Below, piece after piece: positions 25,497 to 33,345 of a stretch of 64,000 nucleotides of DNA (its first letter is position 1; each line of letters begins with the position of its first letter). The translations under genes and the position numbers were made by a program. The notes below the pieces were generated by a model, which saw nothing but the letters and a program-made list of their open reading frames with translations, was not told the origin of the DNA and did not search any database. This stretch comes from Candidatus Gastranaerophilales bacterium (GTDB lineage: Bacteria; Cyanobacteriota; Vampirovibrionia; Gastranaerophilales; Gastranaerophilaceae), in assembly GCA_944322785.1 (NCBI GenBank), contig CALUPW010000007.1, forward strand, positions 1-64,000, read 5' to 3'.

Positions 25497-25652
25497 GTTG
25501 GAATTAAGAATAGCTGGAAGTATGAAAAAGATTTAATTATATTTAAACTAAAGTTTGTTATTTGAACAATTGGACAGACAGCCTATTTTAAAGGTTTTTG
25601 TTAGTCAAGCATGATAATGAATTGAATAGAAGCATGGGTAATTTTTATAGAA

Positions 25653-25672
25653 AAGTGTAAAATAAACACTAA
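25653..25672. promoter_or_regulatory. Putative operator 1 (AAGTGT...ACACT)
   Basis: AAGTGTAAAATAAACACTAA; nearly the same 19-20 bases recur at 25802-25820 around the promoter of the next gene. A half-match ending TTTTTACACTTT lies just after it (25678-25698). Confidence 0.4.
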
Positions 25673-25757
25673 AAAATAAGTGAGATTTTTACACTTTATG
25701 CCAAACTAGTAGAAATAACAAGGGTTTTGACGATTTAACAAAAGTTCACAATAGGGG

Positions 25758-25786
25758 TTGACAAATGAATTTTTATAGTTTATAGT
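25758..25786 (+). promoter_or_regulatory. Strong sigma-70 promoter of the 98-residue gene
   Basis: TTGACA (25758-25763), 17-base spacer, TATAGT (25781-25786). The 375-base gap 25472-25847 otherwise holds only the hairpin and the two operator-like repeats. Confidence 0.75.
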
Positions 25787-25801
25787 GAAAATGTAAGGAT
25801 G

Positions 25802-25820
25802 AAGTGTTAAATAAACACTT
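25802..25820. promoter_or_regulatory. Putative operator 2 (AAGTGTT...AACACTT)
   Basis: AAGTGTTAAATAAACACTT, an inverted repeat about 10-28 bases past the expected transcription start; it could bind a repressor or fold as a leader hairpin. Confidence 0.45.
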
Positions 25821-25847
25821 AATAAACCTCAAGAGAGGAGGATTACA

Positions 25848-26144
25848 ATGAAAGTAGATAGAATACAAAACGCTTTAAACAGTAGAAAATATATATCATT
25901 CGGAGAAGGCAACATGAATAACATAACCCCGAGTGTTGCAATTCTCGCATTACAAAACCCCAATGCCAAAATCAACTTTGAAAACGATATGAATCGTTCC
26001 AAAAAAGCTGATATGGTTCAAAACCCCAATATTATAACAGCTTTTGCAAACAAAGTAGGAAGAGCAATCAACGAATTTAAAAGATCAAATTATGATCCGA
26101 ATGTTCATCCGAGTGTTGCAAGCCATCTGAGCTATACAGCTTAA
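25848..26144 (+). CDS. Small lineage-specific protein with ISFG motif
   Basis: No known domain. The 98-residue protein is basic and Asn-rich, with KYISFGEGN at residues 14-22, the same short ISFG signature as the 482-residue protein at 5489. There is no membrane segment. The motif PSVA occurs twice (TPSVAILAL and HPSVASHL). Expression signals are exceptionally good: a consensus promoter and GAGGAGG eight bases before the ATG, so the product is probably abundant. It stands alone. A structural or secreted role is a guess. Confidence 0.75.
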   Translation: MKVDRIQNALNSRKYISFGEGNMNNITPSVAILALQNPNAKINFENDMNRSKKADMVQNPNIITAFANKVGRAINEFKRSNYDPNVHPSVASHLSYTA

Positions 26145-26238
26145 GTTGCAGACGGATATGAGTATCAGACAAGAATTATAATTAGACATTTACCCATCTT
26201 ACTAAATTATTTTTACCCCAATAACCATACACTTTTTT

Positions 26239-26289
26239 CATAACTTGATTTATCTTCTTCTTGAACAAAGAAAGGAAAATCAAGTTATG
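26239..26289 (+). promoter_or_regulatory. 12-bp inverted repeat that would pair with the start codon
   Basis: CATAACTTGATT (26239-26250) is the exact complement of AATCAAGTTATG (26278-26289), which includes the ATG of the rhodanese gene; the purine-rich GAAAGGAAA binding site lies in the loop. Confidence 0.5.
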
Positions 26290-26667
26290 AATGATAAAGT
26301 TAAAAATCTGCGCATGACTCCTGAGGAAGCGCAGAATTATTTTGCCCGTATTCTTGCATTTACATTAGGGCCGGTCGAACTTAAAACATTAACGGAGGAG
26401 AATGAAGTTATTCTTGTAGACGTGCGGCGGTCAGAAGATTATGAGATAAGCCATATTCCCGGTGCAATTTCTATTCCGAAAGATGATATAGAGGACAATC
26501 TGGATAAACTTTCCAAAGATAAAATAAACGTAGTGTATTGTTATAATCAGCAGTGTCATCTGGGGGCGAAAGCGGCATTAATAATGGCAGATTACGGATA
26601 TCCAGTCATGCTTTTGGACGGAGGTTTTCAAGTCTGGAAAGAAGATTTCAGATATGTGGTGATGTAA
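26287..26667 (+). CDS. Rhodanese-like domain protein
   Basis: Single rhodanese domain, a carrier or transferase of sulfane sulfur via a catalytic cysteine. In the 126-residue product the fold runs from VILVDVRRSEDYEISHIPGA (CH2A-type strand) to the active-site loop VVYCYNQQCHLGAKAA, where the Cys after VVY is the likely catalytic residue; it closes with LLDGGFQVWK. I chose the ATG at 26287 because an in-frame TTG at 26245 would lie inside the upstream arm of the inverted repeat. The specific sulfur acceptor is unknown. It has no operon partner. Confidence 0.87.
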   Translation: MNDKVKNLRMTPEEAQNYFARILAFTLGPVELKTLTEENEVILVDVRRSEDYEISHIPGAISIPKDDIEDNLDKLSKDKINVVYCYNQQCHLGAKAALIMADYGYPVMLLDGGFQVWKEDFRYVVM

Positions 26668-26731
26668 AACTGCTATTGTAACGAAATGTAAATATGAATT
26701 TCAAAACGGCTGAAACCCAGTTATACTGCCC

Positions 26732-26749
26732 GATAGGATAGGATAGGAT
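26732..26749 (+). repeat. Short tandem repeat (GGATA)n
   Basis: GATAGGATAGGATAGGAT, three units of five bases in the leader region of the next gene; a hairpin TATTGC...GCAATA plus TTTT follows at 26750-26773. Confidence 0.5.
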
Positions 26750-26826
26750 GTATTGCGCTCATAGCAATATTTTGCGACTATTGTGTTTTAAATGCCTGTG
26801 TAGGTAAAATCATTAAAGGAAACAAA

Positions 26827-27621
26827 ATGGCAGTAGATAGTGTGAATGGAAATAACAATACCGCTTTATATACTGGTATCGGCGCAGTTGCCGGAGCCGG
26901 AGCAGGTGTAGCAGCAGGTTATCTTACAAAACCGTTCTTGAAAGACGGCGCTCCGACAGATGAGTTTGTCAAAAAGATAGGGCACAAATTAGAAACGTCG
27001 GACTTGCTCAAGGCTGTTTGGGTTATTCATAATAAGAATGAAACTGAAGTTATGGATCTTTTTGGTAGAGCCAAAAATCCGGAGGAATTGAAGGGTTTAT
27101 TTGTTAATAAACTAATGGAATATATTAAAGAAGCTATAAAACTTGAAAATGGCAGTACGAAGGTCAATGGAGGTGGCTTTAAGGAGGCTATCGATGCAAC
27201 GCTTGGATTCTTAAAAGAAATTGGTATAGGGCTGGATGGTAATGATATAGAAAAGATGCAGCAGTTGGAAAATATTGATGGCGTGAATGGAGTTTTAAAA
27301 GAGTATTTTGATAAAGTGCTTCAAGGTAAAGGTAAAACAGTTGAAGAAATAAAAATTTCTATGTTAGCAACAGCCGACGAAGCCGATAAGAAAGCACCAA
27401 AGGCTCTTTTTAAAAGCGTATGGGACACAAAAGAAAAGAAATTTGTTAACTGTGAAGATGGTGTTGGAAAAGCCATCAAAGATGCAGCAAGAAGTATTCA
27501 AGGCAAATACGCCCTAATTTACGGCTCTATAGGTGCTGCCGTTCTCGGACTCGGAACTTATCTCTTTGCACATGGCAAATCTTCAAAAGCAGATGCTGTT
27601 GAGTCGCAATCAGCAAAATAA
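26827..27621 (+). CDS. Lineage-specific protein with two membrane segments
   Basis: I do not recognise the family. The 264-residue protein has a Gly/Ala-rich hydrophobic segment near the N-terminus (GIGAVAGAGAGVAAGYL, ~17-33) and a similar one near the C-terminus (YGSIGAAVLGLGTYLFA, ~231-247), separated by ~195 polar helical residues. It begins MAVDSVNGNNN with no classical signal peptide. The layout resembles the modules of the 499-residue protein at 45659. Start ATG at 26827 follows AAAGGAAAC. A strong terminator follows. Confidence 0.7.
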   Translation: MAVDSVNGNNNTALYTGIGAVAGAGAGVAAGYLTKPFLKDGAPTDEFVKKIGHKLETSDLLKAVWVIHNKNETEVMDLFGRAKNPEELKGLFVNKLMEYIKEAIKLENGSTKVNGGGFKEAIDATLGFLKEIGIGLDGNDIEKMQQLENIDGVNGVLKEYFDKVLQGKGKTVEEIKISMLATADEADKKAPKALFKSVWDTKEKKFVNCEDGVGKAIKDAARSIQGKYALIYGSIGAAVLGLGTYLFAHGKSSKADAVESQSAK

Positions 27622-27682
27622 AAATCGAAGGAAATAGCAAAAGCATAAACTGTCCATTATAATACACATTATAATATGTCAT

Positions 27683-27720
27683 AGACATTCTGAGGCTAAA
27701 ACCTCAGAATGTCTAATTTT
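27683..27720 (+). terminator. Terminator after the 264-residue gene
   Basis: AGACATTCTGAGG pairs with CCTCAGAATGTCT, followed by AATTTT. Confidence 0.85.
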
Positions 27721-27792
27721 ATCAATCTGACGCTTGGTCTTGGTTCGGTGTGCCTGTTATTAACATTCACATGAATATTTGTTAATCCACAG

Positions 27793-27868
27793 TCCCCCTG
27801 AACTTGATTCAGGGTCTATCAATGCTGATTGAAAGGAATAGATTCCGGATCAGAGTCCGGAATGACGT
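27793..27868. repeat. REP-pair (REPIN-like) module
   Basis: CCCTGAACTTGATTCAGGG + TCTATCAATG, then the inverted half AGATTCCGG...CCGGAATGACG. The gap 27622-28515 is a repeat island with no supportable gene. Confidence 0.75.
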
Positions 27869-27898
27869 GTAGGTGGTCGTAATTAGCGGATGGTTTTT

Positions 27899-27926
27899 AG
27901 ATTCCGGCTCGGAGGCCGGAGTGACG
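27899..27926 (-). repeat. REP-like palindrome, half element
   Basis: AGATTCCGGCTCGGAGG then CCGGAGTGACG. Confidence 0.7.
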
Positions 27927-27964
27927 TGGCTATGGCATATTGAGCCGACTGTGCCTCACACCTT

Positions 27965-28150
27965 AAAATCGACCTCTGCGAAGTGAGCAATCAATGTTCC
28001 GTTTCGCAATAACAAAGCAAGTGTTGTTTGAGCGTAAGCGAGTTCACTTGCTCGGGTGAAATGGTTACTTTGATTAGCGAACGGAGCAAAAGGTCGCAGT
28101 TTGCGTCGCTTTTCTGTAAAAGCGACCGCCGTCTGCGCAAGACCCGCCGG
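27965..28150 (-). repeat. Dispersed element, diverged copy C (inverted)
   Basis: The minus strand matches copies A and B from the CAGAGGTCGATTT end through the region encoding FANQSN...RASELA. The hairpin end has a different sequence (GTCGCTTTT...AAAAGCGAC, then GCAAA) with pairing kept. The same frame is open here too. Confidence 0.7.
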
Positions 28151-28178
28151 AGGCATTAAAATTCAATGACATTGAAAT

Positions 28179-28206
28179 AGACTCCGGCTTTGAAGCCGGA
28201 GTGACG
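28179..28206 (-). repeat. REP-like palindrome, half element
   Basis: AGACTCCGGCTTTGAAGCC then GGAGTGACG. Confidence 0.7.
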
Positions 28207-28236
28207 AAAGCAGCCGGATGCCACGCATCCCGTCCC

Positions 28237-28266
28237 TTCACTCTGACGAAAGTCAGAGTCTATCAT
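28237..28266 (+). repeat. REP-like palindrome, half element
   Basis: CACTCTGAC-GAAA-GTCAGAG followed by TCTATCAT. Confidence 0.65.
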
Positions 28267-28274
28267 AGAAAACA

Positions 28275-28344
28275 GGTACTTTTGCCACTAAAAGTCCCTC
28301 AAAACCACCCGCCACGCAGCGTTCACTAATAATCTGCACGGCTC
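28275..28344 (-). repeat. Second dispersed element, copy 2 (inverted)
   Basis: Minus-strand match to 19812-19884: begins GAGCCGTGCAGATTATTAGT and ends in an ACTTTTG hairpin. Confidence 0.6.
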
Positions 28345-28418
28345 AACAACAAACCCTTCAACTTTTCAACCGCTCAACTATCTTTAAGCTTCACATTCGC
28401 CCTATTTTGTATTCCACT

Positions 28419-28475
28419 GTCATCCTGAACCCGTTTCAGGATTTTGTCTGGATACTGAAACAAGTTCAGCATGAC
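28419..28475. repeat. REP-pair (REPIN-like) module
   Basis: GTCATCCTGAACCCGTTTC AGGAT, then the inverted half ACTGAAACAAGTTCAGCATGAC. Confidence 0.7.
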
Positions 28476-28515
28476 AAAATGAGGCGATTTCTTATCTTCT
28501 TAACGTCCAATCGCA

Positions 28516-29220
28516 CTACACGTTCGCTCCGCCCTCTGTCTTTATTTTGTCCAGAACGTTTTTGCTTCCGTCGATTAGTTTGGCGTAATTTACAGTAAAA
28601 TCAATAGCTTCATTGTCACGGTCAATAGCTTCTTTTAATCCTGTCATCTCATCAAGTGTAAGATTTTCCAGCCCTTTTGTGTCAGGCGCATTCAGATATC
28701 TGCGAAACAGTTTTTGAGATTTATAGTCAAACCCCGGTAATCCTCTGTACATCGCATACCACTTGTAAAACTGGTGAAGCATATAATAAGGTTCAATTTC
28801 GCCTTCTCTTAAAATAAACATCGGTTTGCTTTTAAATGAAATGCCGTTATCTGTTAAAATATTTATATAAAGTGCTTCCAATCCTTTCATCTCGCAAACA
28901 AGCCCTTCGTCTTCCCCTATAAAAGCAAGAATTTTGTCTGCATTCGCCAGTTTAATAACTTTTGTATTATGGGTTTTGATATATTCAAGCAGCATGTAAG
29001 GGTTGTTTTTTACTTCTGAAACTATCTTGCTGACGGTGTTTAGGACAAGTTCTTTATTCTTTTCCGTTTCTGAGTTTAATGTTACCGTAACGTTAGATGA
29101 GAGAATGGTTTTCGAGGTTTTGTTTGCCGAACTGATTTTAAGATGTTTGTCCAGCCTTATTGAAAGCTGTTTTTCCTGAATTTTAAGGAAAAAATAGATG
29201 ATTTTTTTCAATATATTCAT
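28516..29220 (-). CDS. Hypothetical protein with N-terminal hydrophobic helix
   Basis: No domain recognised. From the ATG at 29220 the product is 234 residues beginning MNILKKIIYFFLKIQEKQLS, an amphipathic or membrane-touching helix, then a mixed alpha/beta region and a helical C-terminus (LENLTLDEMTGLKEAIDRDN). An upstream in-frame ATG at 29307 would add 29 residues overlapping the adhE promoter, so the shorter start is preferred. It is divergent from adhE. Its 3' end lies against the repeat island. Function unknown. Confidence 0.65.
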   Translation of the reverse strand: MNILKKIIYFFLKIQEKQLSIRLDKHLKISSANKTSKTILSSNVTVTLNSETEKNKELVLNTVSKIVSEVKNNPYMLLEYIKTHNTKVIKLANADKILAFIGEDEGLVCEMKGLEALYINILTDNGISFKSKPMFILREGEIEPYYMLHQFYKWYAMYRGLPGFDYKSQKLFRRYLNAPDTKGLENLTLDEMTGLKEAIDRDNEAIDFTVNYAKLIDGSKNVLDKIKTEGGANV

Positions 29221-29307
29221 AACAAACAGTATATTATATTCGGCTTTATGTGTTTTCCTCCGAAAAGAGTAAATATTAAAATTGTATAAAGATTGTAAAA
29301 AATACAC

Positions 29308-29336
29308 TTGCTTTTTTGGACGCTTTATTTTATAAT
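29308..29336 (+). promoter_or_regulatory. Sigma-70 promoter of adhE
   Basis: TTGCTT (29308-29313), 17-base spacer, TATAAT (29331-29336). Confidence 0.7.
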
Positions 29337-29340
29337 GTAA

Positions 29341-29358
29341 TTGTGAAATAATTCACGA
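29341..29358. promoter_or_regulatory. Rex-type redox operator upstream of adhE
   Basis: TTGTGAAATAATTCACGA matches the Rex consensus TTGTGAAWWWWTTCACAA at all but one fixed position and overlaps the expected transcription start of adhE. Rex is the NADH/NAD-sensing repressor of fermentation genes in many bacteria. No rex gene is in the window. Confidence 0.7.
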
Positions 29359-29440
29359 ATTGAAATTTTGTTATTATCTTGTTAAAATAATCTAGGAATA
29401 AAAATAGCAATTGTCAAGTTACATTAAGGAGAAAATAATT

Positions 29441-32113
29441 ATGACAACAAAAAGCAAAAAAACTGTCGAAAACCTTGAAAAGACTTTGAACAAGTCTACT
29501 CTGGTCGACAATGCCGAGCAATTGGAATTGCTTATTGAAAGAGTTAAAAAGGCTCAAAAAATTTATTCAAACTTTACCCAGGAACAGGTTGATGCAATTT
29601 TTAAAGCAGCTGCTACAGCCGCTGACAAAGCACGTATTCCTTTAGCAAGAATGGCTTATGAAGAAACCGGAATGGGTGTTCTTGAAGACAAAATTATTAA
29701 AAACCATTTTGCTTCAGAATACATCTATAACAAACACAAAAACGCAAAAACCTGCGGAATTATTAAAGAAGACAAAGCAAACGGTATTAAAATAGTTGCA
29801 GAACCTTTAGGTGTTATTGCAGGTATTGTTCCGACAACAAACCCGACTTCAACTGCAATTTTTAAATCTTTAATAGCTTTGAAAACAAGAAACGCAATTA
29901 TCTTCTCACCTCACCCGAGAGCAACAAAATGTACAATCGAAGCTGCAAAAGTTGTTCTTGAAGCCGCTGTTAAAGCAGGTGCTCCGGAAGATATTATCGG
30001 ATGGATTGATGTTCCGTCAATTGATTTGTCAAATCAGTTGATGAAACACGAATCAATTGCATGTATTCTTGCAACAGGCGGCCCGGGAATGGTTAAAGCC
30101 GCTTATTCATCAGGCAATCCGGCATTGGGTGTAGGCCCCGGAAACGCAGCTGCTGTTATTGACGAAACTGCTGATATCAAAATGGCTGTTTCATCAATTA
30201 TAATGTCAAAAACTTTTGACAACGGTATGATTTGTGCATCAGAACAATCAGTAATCGTTGTAGATAAAGTTTATGAAGAAGTTAAAAAAGAATTTATCTA
30301 TAGAGGCTCTTATCTTTTGAGTGCTGCAGATGAAAAGAAAATGATTGCATTACCTTTTATCGATCCAAAAAGAGGTACTGCTCACCCTGATATCGTAGGG
30401 CAGCCTGCTCACAGAATTGCAGAACTTGCAGGATTTGAAGTTCCCGCAAATGCAAAAGTTCTTCTTGCTGAAAGACCGTCAGTTGATTGGGAAGACCCGT
30501 TCTCAAGAGAAAAACTCTCCCCGATTTTGACTATGTATAAAGCAAAAGACTTTGAAGAAGCAACAGAAATGGCTTACGAACTTGTATCAAAAGGCGGCGC
30601 AGGACACTCTGCAGACCTTTATACAGATACCCGTCATCAGGAAAGAGTTGACAAATTTGCAGAAAAAATGCCGGCTTGCCGTGTATTAATCAATTCACCT
30701 TCTGCTCAAGGCGGTATCGGTGATTTGTACAACTTCAAACTTGAACCGTCACTTTCATTAGGATGCGGCTCATGGGGTAAAAACGCAATTTCCGGAAACA
30801 TCGGAGTAGAAAACTTATTGAACTACAAGACAGTTGCTGAAAGGAGAGAAAATATGCTCTGGTTTAAAGTTCCGCCGAAAGTTTACTTTAAAAGAGGTGC
30901 TGTTGACCTTGCTCTTCGTGAACTTCAAGGCAAAAAACGTGCTTTCATCGTAACTGACAGATTCTTGTTCAACTCAGGTGCCGTTGACAGTATCGTTAAC
31001 GTGTTGGATGAAATCGGTATCGATCACCAAATCTTCTTTGATGTAAAACCGGATCCGACATTATCAACAATTAATCAGGCAATGGATATCATAAGACCGT
31101 ACGAACCGGATGTAATCATTTCATTGGGCGGCGGTTCTCCGATGGATGCCGCAAAAATTATGTGGTTGATGTATGAACAGCCTGATACTGTATTTGAAGA
31201 TATCTCAATGAGATTTATGGATATCAGAAAAAGAATCTGCCGTATTCCTGAACTTGGTAAAAAGGCAACAATGGTTGCAATCCCGACAACTTCAGGTACG
31301 GGTTCTGAAGTAACTCCGTTTGCAATTATTACGGATGACGAAACTCACGTAAAATATGCAATCGCAGATTATGCTTTGACTCCTAACATGGCAATCATTG
31401 ACCCGAACTTTGTAGACGGTATGCCGAAAGGTTTAACAGCCGCTTCAGGTATAGATGCCTTGGTTCACTCTCTTGAAGCTTATGTTTCCGCAATGGCAAC
31501 AAACTTCACCAATTCAAATGCCCTTGAGGCAACCAAACTCGTATTCAGATACCTTGAAAGATCATGGTCTGAAGGCGCAAACGATCCGGTTGCAAGAGAA
31601 AAAATGCACTATGCCGCTACAATTGCAGGTATGGCATTTGCAAACTCATTCTTAGGATTGTGCCACTCAATGGCTCACAAACTCGGTGCAATGTTTAACG
31701 TACCTCACGGTGTTGCAAACGCATTGTTAATCAGACAGGTAATTAAGTACAACGCAACTGATTGCCCGAAAAAACAATGTATATTCCCGCAATACAAGTT
31801 CCCGAATGCAAAATCAAAATATGCACAAATTGCTGATGAACTCGGATTGGGCGGAAAAAATGATGACGAAAAAGTTCAATTGCTTGTTGAAGCAATCGAC
31901 AAATTAATGAAAGCTGTTAATCTTCCGAATTCTATTAAAGACTTCGGTGTTAAAGAAGCTGATTTCAATGCCAAGTTAGACGAAATGGTTGAGCTTGCAT
32001 TTGACGATCAATGTACAGGTGCAAACCCGGCTTATCCGTTGATGGAAGATATTAAAGCAATCTACAAAGACGCTTATAACGGTGTTGTAAGAGATTACTA
32101 TCCGGCTAAATAG
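29441..32113 (+). CDS. adhE: Bifunctional aldehyde-alcohol dehydrogenase AdhE
   Basis: Reduces acetyl-CoA to acetaldehyde and then ethanol, regenerating NAD in fermentation; in other bacteria AdhE forms filaments (spirosomes). The 890-residue protein has an N-terminal CoA-acylating aldehyde dehydrogenase (~1-440; catalytic Cys in NGMICASEQS) fused to a C-terminal iron alcohol dehydrogenase (~455-890; NAD site SLGGGSPMDAAK, metal histidines in GLCHSMAHKLGAMFNVPHG). Start ATG at 29441 has AAGGAG ten bases upstream. It is monocistronic with its own promoter, Rex-type operator and terminator. Codon choice looks like that of the highly expressed genes here. It implies anaerobic ethanol-forming metabolism. 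Confidence 0.97.
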   Translation: MTTKSKKTVENLEKTLNKSTLVDNAEQLELLIERVKKAQKIYSNFTQEQVDAIFKAAATAADKARIPLARMAYEETGMGVLEDKIIKNHFASEYIYNKHKNAKTCGIIKEDKANGIKIVAEPLGVIAGIVPTTNPTSTAIFKSLIALKTRNAIIFSPHPRATKCTIEAAKVVLEAAVKAGAPEDIIGWIDVPSIDLSNQLMKHESIACILATGGPGMVKAAYSSGNPALGVGPGNAAAVIDETADIKMAVSSIIMSKTFDNGMICASEQSVIVVDKVYEEVKKEFIYRGSYLLSAADEKKMIALPFIDPKRGTAHPDIVGQPAHRIAELAGFEVPANAKVLLAERPSVDWEDPFSREKLSPILTMYKAKDFEEATEMAYELVSKGGAGHSADLYTDTRHQERVDKFAEKMPACRVLINSPSAQGGIGDLYNFKLEPSLSLGCGSWGKNAISGNIGVENLLNYKTVAERRENMLWFKVPPKVYFKRGAVDLALRELQGKKRAFIVTDRFLFNSGAVDSIVNVLDEIGIDHQIFFDVKPDPTLSTINQAMDIIRPYEPDVIISLGGGSPMDAAKIMWLMYEQPDTVFEDISMRFMDIRKRICRIPELGKKATMVAIPTTSGTGSEVTPFAIITDDETHVKYAIADYALTPNMAIIDPNFVDGMPKGLTAASGIDALVHSLEAYVSAMATNFTNSNALEATKLVFRYLERSWSEGANDPVAREKMHYAATIAGMAFANSFLGLCHSMAHKLGAMFNVPHGVANALLIRQVIKYNATDCPKKQCIFPQYKFPNAKSKYAQIADELGLGGKNDDEKVQLLVEAIDKLMKAVNLPNSIKDFGVKEADFNAKLDEMVELAFDDQCTGANPAYPLMEDIKAIYKDAYNGVVRDYYPAK

Positions 32114-32134
32114 CTGAGAATGGTAATATAATTA

Positions 32135-32172
32135 AAAAGGACTGTTAAAATTTTAGCAGTCCTTTTTTTTTG
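32135..32172 (+). terminator. adhE terminator
   Basis: AAAGGACTG and CAGTCCTTT form a stem followed by a long T-run. Confidence 0.88.
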
Positions 32173-32303
32173 AAAAGAATTATTTATAAAAGTGGCAGTT
32201 TGCAATATAATTGAGAAGTATCCAAATTTATAATTATTCACTTGCATAAAAAGTCATCCCTTGACATTAAAGTATGTCTTTTTTATCATAAAAGAATGAT
32301 GAC

Positions 32304-32375
32304 GGCGACATGGCCAAGTGGTAAGGCAGGAGCCTGCAAAGCTCTTATCCCCCGGTTCGAATCCGGGTGTCGCCT
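32304..32375 (+). tRNA. tRNA-Cys (GCA)
   Basis: Cloverleaf is complete: acceptor GGCGACA/TGTCGCC, D stem GCC/GGC, anticodon stem GGAGC/GCTCT with loop CTGCAAA (anticodon GCA), T arm CCCGG-TTCGAAT-CCGGG, and discriminator T, the usual identity base for Cys. CCA is not encoded; a T-run follows directly. Confidence 0.95.
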
Positions 32376-32409
32376 TTTTTAAAAAGGGGTATCAAATACA
32401 GGAATTCAT

Positions 32410-33078
32410 ATGATAAAAAAAATTCTGATTACGGCATTAATGTTTTTAAGTTTAGCTTCAACAGGTGTATTTGCCTCAATTGCGGATAATTTGAAGTTTA
32501 ACGGATATATAGCTGATCAGGCAGAGGTACTTTCAGAGGAAATGGAAGCGGATATCAACCGAACCCTGCATGATTTGAACAAAAAAACAAAAGCGGCTAT
32601 TGCTGTGGTTACTGTAAAATCTTTAGAAGGTGAAAATATTGACACTTTAAATGAAAATATTTTGAAAACTTACCAGATTGCTGATGCCGAAATGAAAAAC
32701 GGAATAGTTTTTCTTGTTGTAGTTGAAGATCATCAATTGCAGCTGCTTCTGGATCAAGGTCTGGTAGGCGAAGTAAAGCCGGAAGAATTAAAGGAAATTG
32801 TTAATAAAGATATAATACCATTTTTTCAGAAAGCGGAATATGATAAAGGTATTATGAATGGAACTTATGTAATGGCAGACAGAGTTGCCGGCGTGTACGA
32901 CAAAACTATTGAGCATTTCGGAAAGATTCCGAAGCCGAAATCTATTTTTTCAACTTTTAATAAAAACTGGTTATGGCTGCTTATAATTCCTATTCTGGGT
33001 ATCATCGGAGGCATTATATACTCCGTTGCCGCAAAAAAACAAAAAGAAGAAAACAGCAAGCCAGAAAACGAAATATAA
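32410..33078 (+). CDS. TPM-domain membrane protein
   Basis: TPM (TLP18.3/Psb32/MOLO-1) domain protein of the YgcG family, often involved in membrane-protein repair or assembly; the exact role here is unknown. The 222-residue product has a signal peptide (MIKKILITALMFLSLASTGVFA), a TPM domain (~30-165; FNGYIADQAEVLS, IAVVTVKSLEG, NGIVFLVVVEDHQLQLLLDQGL) and one C-terminal membrane helix (WLWLLIIPILGIIGGIIYSV), ending in a charged tail. Start ATG at 32410 follows ACAGGAATT. A 76-residue gene follows after 11 bases. Confidence 0.88.
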   Translation: MIKKILITALMFLSLASTGVFASIADNLKFNGYIADQAEVLSEEMEADINRTLHDLNKKTKAAIAVVTVKSLEGENIDTLNENILKTYQIADAEMKNGIVFLVVVEDHQLQLLLDQGLVGEVKPEELKEIVNKDIIPFFQKAEYDKGIMNGTYVMADRVAGVYDKTIEHFGKIPKPKSIFSTFNKNWLWLLIIPILGIIGGIIYSVAAKKQKEENSKPENEI

Positions 33079-33089
33079 GGAGCATAAGC

Positions 33090-33320
33090 ATGGGAAAAAT
33101 TTTCGGAATATCAAACAATCCTGTTTCAACAATTGAATCTGCAATCGGGTTAAAAAAGATTGAAATTCAATATCCAAAGTTTCCTGATAGAATTGTAAAT
33201 GTTCCAAAGAATTTAAAAGACAGTTTTGTGGCATGTGAACGACAAAAGCAGGCAAATGCATTCGTAAAAATGCGAAACGGATTTGGCAAACTTATGCCTG
33301 ACTTCAGATACAAAAAATAG
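33090..33320 (+). CDS. Small basic hypothetical protein (76 aa)
   Basis: Begins MGKIFGISNNPVSTIESAIGL and ends MPDFRYKK; basic, no membrane segment, no known domain. AAGGAG lies eight bases before the ATG at 33090, supporting this start over a longer frame starting inside the TPM gene. Likely co-transcribed with the TPM gene. Confidence 0.65.
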   Translation: MGKIFGISNNPVSTIESAIGLKKIEIQYPKFPDRIVNVPKNLKDSFVACERQKQANAFVKMRNGFGKLMPDFRYKK

Positions 33321-33345
33321 TGATTTGAAAATTGAATAACTGAAC

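Noticed and set aside
27956..28156. 66-codon minus-strand frame in the 27.6-28.5 kb island
   Set aside because: Third copy of the same element; not supported as protein-coding.
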